Assembly (NCBI GenBank): GCA_026985945.1
Contig: JALSPN010000264.1
Coordinates: 1-6,734, forward strand
Source of the DNA: Thermodesulfobacteriales bacterium
GTDB taxonomy: Bacteria > Desulfobacterota > Thermodesulfobacteria > Thermodesulfobacteriales > Thermodesulfatatoraceae
Reading direction: 5' to 3'
DNA length: 6,734 nt
The position numbers and the translations under genes were made by a program. The notes under the pieces are model-generated. The model worked only from the letters and a program-made list of their open reading frames with translations, made no database searches and had not been told where the DNA came from. Shown here in pieces: positions 6,482-6,734 of this stretch (the first letter of the stretch is position 1; each line of letters begins with the position of its first letter).

Positions 6482-6512
6482 TTATTTTTGGCCTACTTTA
6501 GGCTAAAAATAG
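6482..6512. repeat. Long imperfect palindrome or hairpin 11 nt upstream of nadK
   Basis: Arms 6482-6495 and 6499-6512 pair around the 3-nt centre CTT. The core is TTTTTGGCCTA with TAGGCTAAAAA, and 12 of 14 pairs are Watson-Crick. The two exceptions (6482/6512 and 6490/6504) would be G-U wobbles in RNA from the plus strand but A-C mismatches in RNA from the minus strand. The stem starts with T and ends with A, with no T tract after it on either strand, so it is not an intrinsic terminator. It may be an operator, or a leader hairpin affecting ribosome access to nadK. Confidence 0.5.
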
Positions 6513-6523
6513 CTCTAAGAACT

Positions 6524-6734
6524 ATGCCAGCGATCCTTCTCGTCGTCAAACAGGGGGCCAATATTCCGGAAAGGATTAAAGATGCCCTGAAGAGGCACTT
6601 TCTGGATCGTGGTTTTTCGATCATCAGAAAGCCTCACGAAGATGAGGACGTGCGGGGGATTGTTGTTCTCGGGGGAGACGGAACCCTTTTGCGTTCCGCT
6701 CCCCTGGCCTATCGTCTGGGGGTTCCTCTTCTGG
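6524..6734 (+). CDS. nadK: NAD kinase, N-terminal 70 residues (cut by the right edge)
   Basis: I translated the plus strand from the ATG at 6524 to the window end and found 70 codons without a stop. NadK phosphorylates NAD to NADP in the cytosol. The diagnostic GGDGTLLRSA (50-59) is the conserved nucleotide-binding and catalytic motif, with the usual Asp52. It is preceded by a beta strand (IVVLG, 46-50) and followed by LGVPLL, where the family normally continues into GVNxGxLGFL beyond the window. The N-terminus (MPAILLVVKQGANIPERI) resembles the first strand-helix unit of the family and is short, as in many compact NAD kinases. No clear Shine-Dalgarno is visible before the ATG, and the start lies 11 nt after a strong palindrome. 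It is divergent from the glutamate synthase operon. About three quarters of the protein is outside the window. Confidence 0.9.
   Translation, partial: MPAILLVVKQGANIPERIKDALKRHFLDRGFSIIRKPHEDEDVRGIVVLGGDGTLLRSAPLAYRLGVPLL

Larger units (their letters stand above)
6358..6523. promoter_or_regulatory. Divergent intergenic region between the glutamate synthase operon and nadK
   Basis: This 166-bp gap must hold the promoters of both the minus-strand operon and nadK. On the minus strand a perfect TTGACA occurs (plus 6448-6443), but no good -10 hexamer lies 16-18 bp downstream; the sequence there is A-rich. I could not find a convincing promoter on the plus strand. Two dyad-symmetric elements, described separately, lie at 6390-6403 and 6482-6512. 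Runs of T and A make it more AT-rich than the flanking genes. Confidence 0.45.

Noticed and set aside
6482..6512. Intrinsic terminator at the palindrome.
   Set aside because: The T-rich part is the 5' arm and the A-rich part the 3' arm, so no T tract follows the stem on either strand; both neighbouring genes also read away from it.

Overview
This looks like ordinary bacterial chromosome, about half G+C by eye and densely packed with housekeeping genes. The three-gene, ferredoxin-containing 'archaeal-type' glutamate synthase, a DUF523 protein and an HDOD protein together suggest an anaerobic and perhaps thermophilic bacterium. Thermodesulfobacteriota or a related deltaproteobacterial lineage is my guess from gene content only; no marker gene in the window settles it.

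Layout. Positions 1-903 (minus) hold the N-terminal 301 residues of an HDOD-domain protein that runs off the left edge. A 40-bp gap separates it from divergent pgpA (944-1402, plus; phosphatidylglycerophosphatase A). pgpA converges on, and overlaps by 23 bp, the last gene of a tight minus-strand cluster. In transcription order that cluster is the FMN/ferredoxin subunit of glutamate synthase (6357-4789), the class-II glutamine amidotransferase subunit (4784-3585), the GXGXG subunit (3573-2830), purM (2840-1791) and a DUF523 gene (1790-1380). Gaps within it run from +11 to -11 bp, so it is very probably one operon. A 166-bp intergenic region (6358-6523) separates it from divergent nadK (NAD kinase, from 6524), which is cut by the right edge. 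This region holds two dyad-symmetric elements and is the only sizeable non-coding DNA in the window.

Function. The three glutamate synthase proteins together carry most of the functions of the large GltB chain. Glutamine is hydrolysed in the amidotransferase subunit, ammonia is passed to 2-oxoglutarate at the FMN barrel, and electrons probably enter through the two N-terminal [4Fe-4S] clusters. No GltD-type small subunit lies in the window. PurM, the fifth step of purine synthesis, is co-transcribed, which links glutamine/glutamate nitrogen metabolism to purine synthesis. The DUF523 gene may encode an Fe-S desulfidase-like enzyme.

I found no RNA gene, mobile element, CRISPR array or convincing intrinsic terminator. 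I see no evidence for a wholly new system. The points most worth a second look are the palindrome just upstream of nadK, the four-cysteine cluster in the FMN subunit, the opposite charges of the subunit tails, and the permuted, split architecture of the glutamate synthase.
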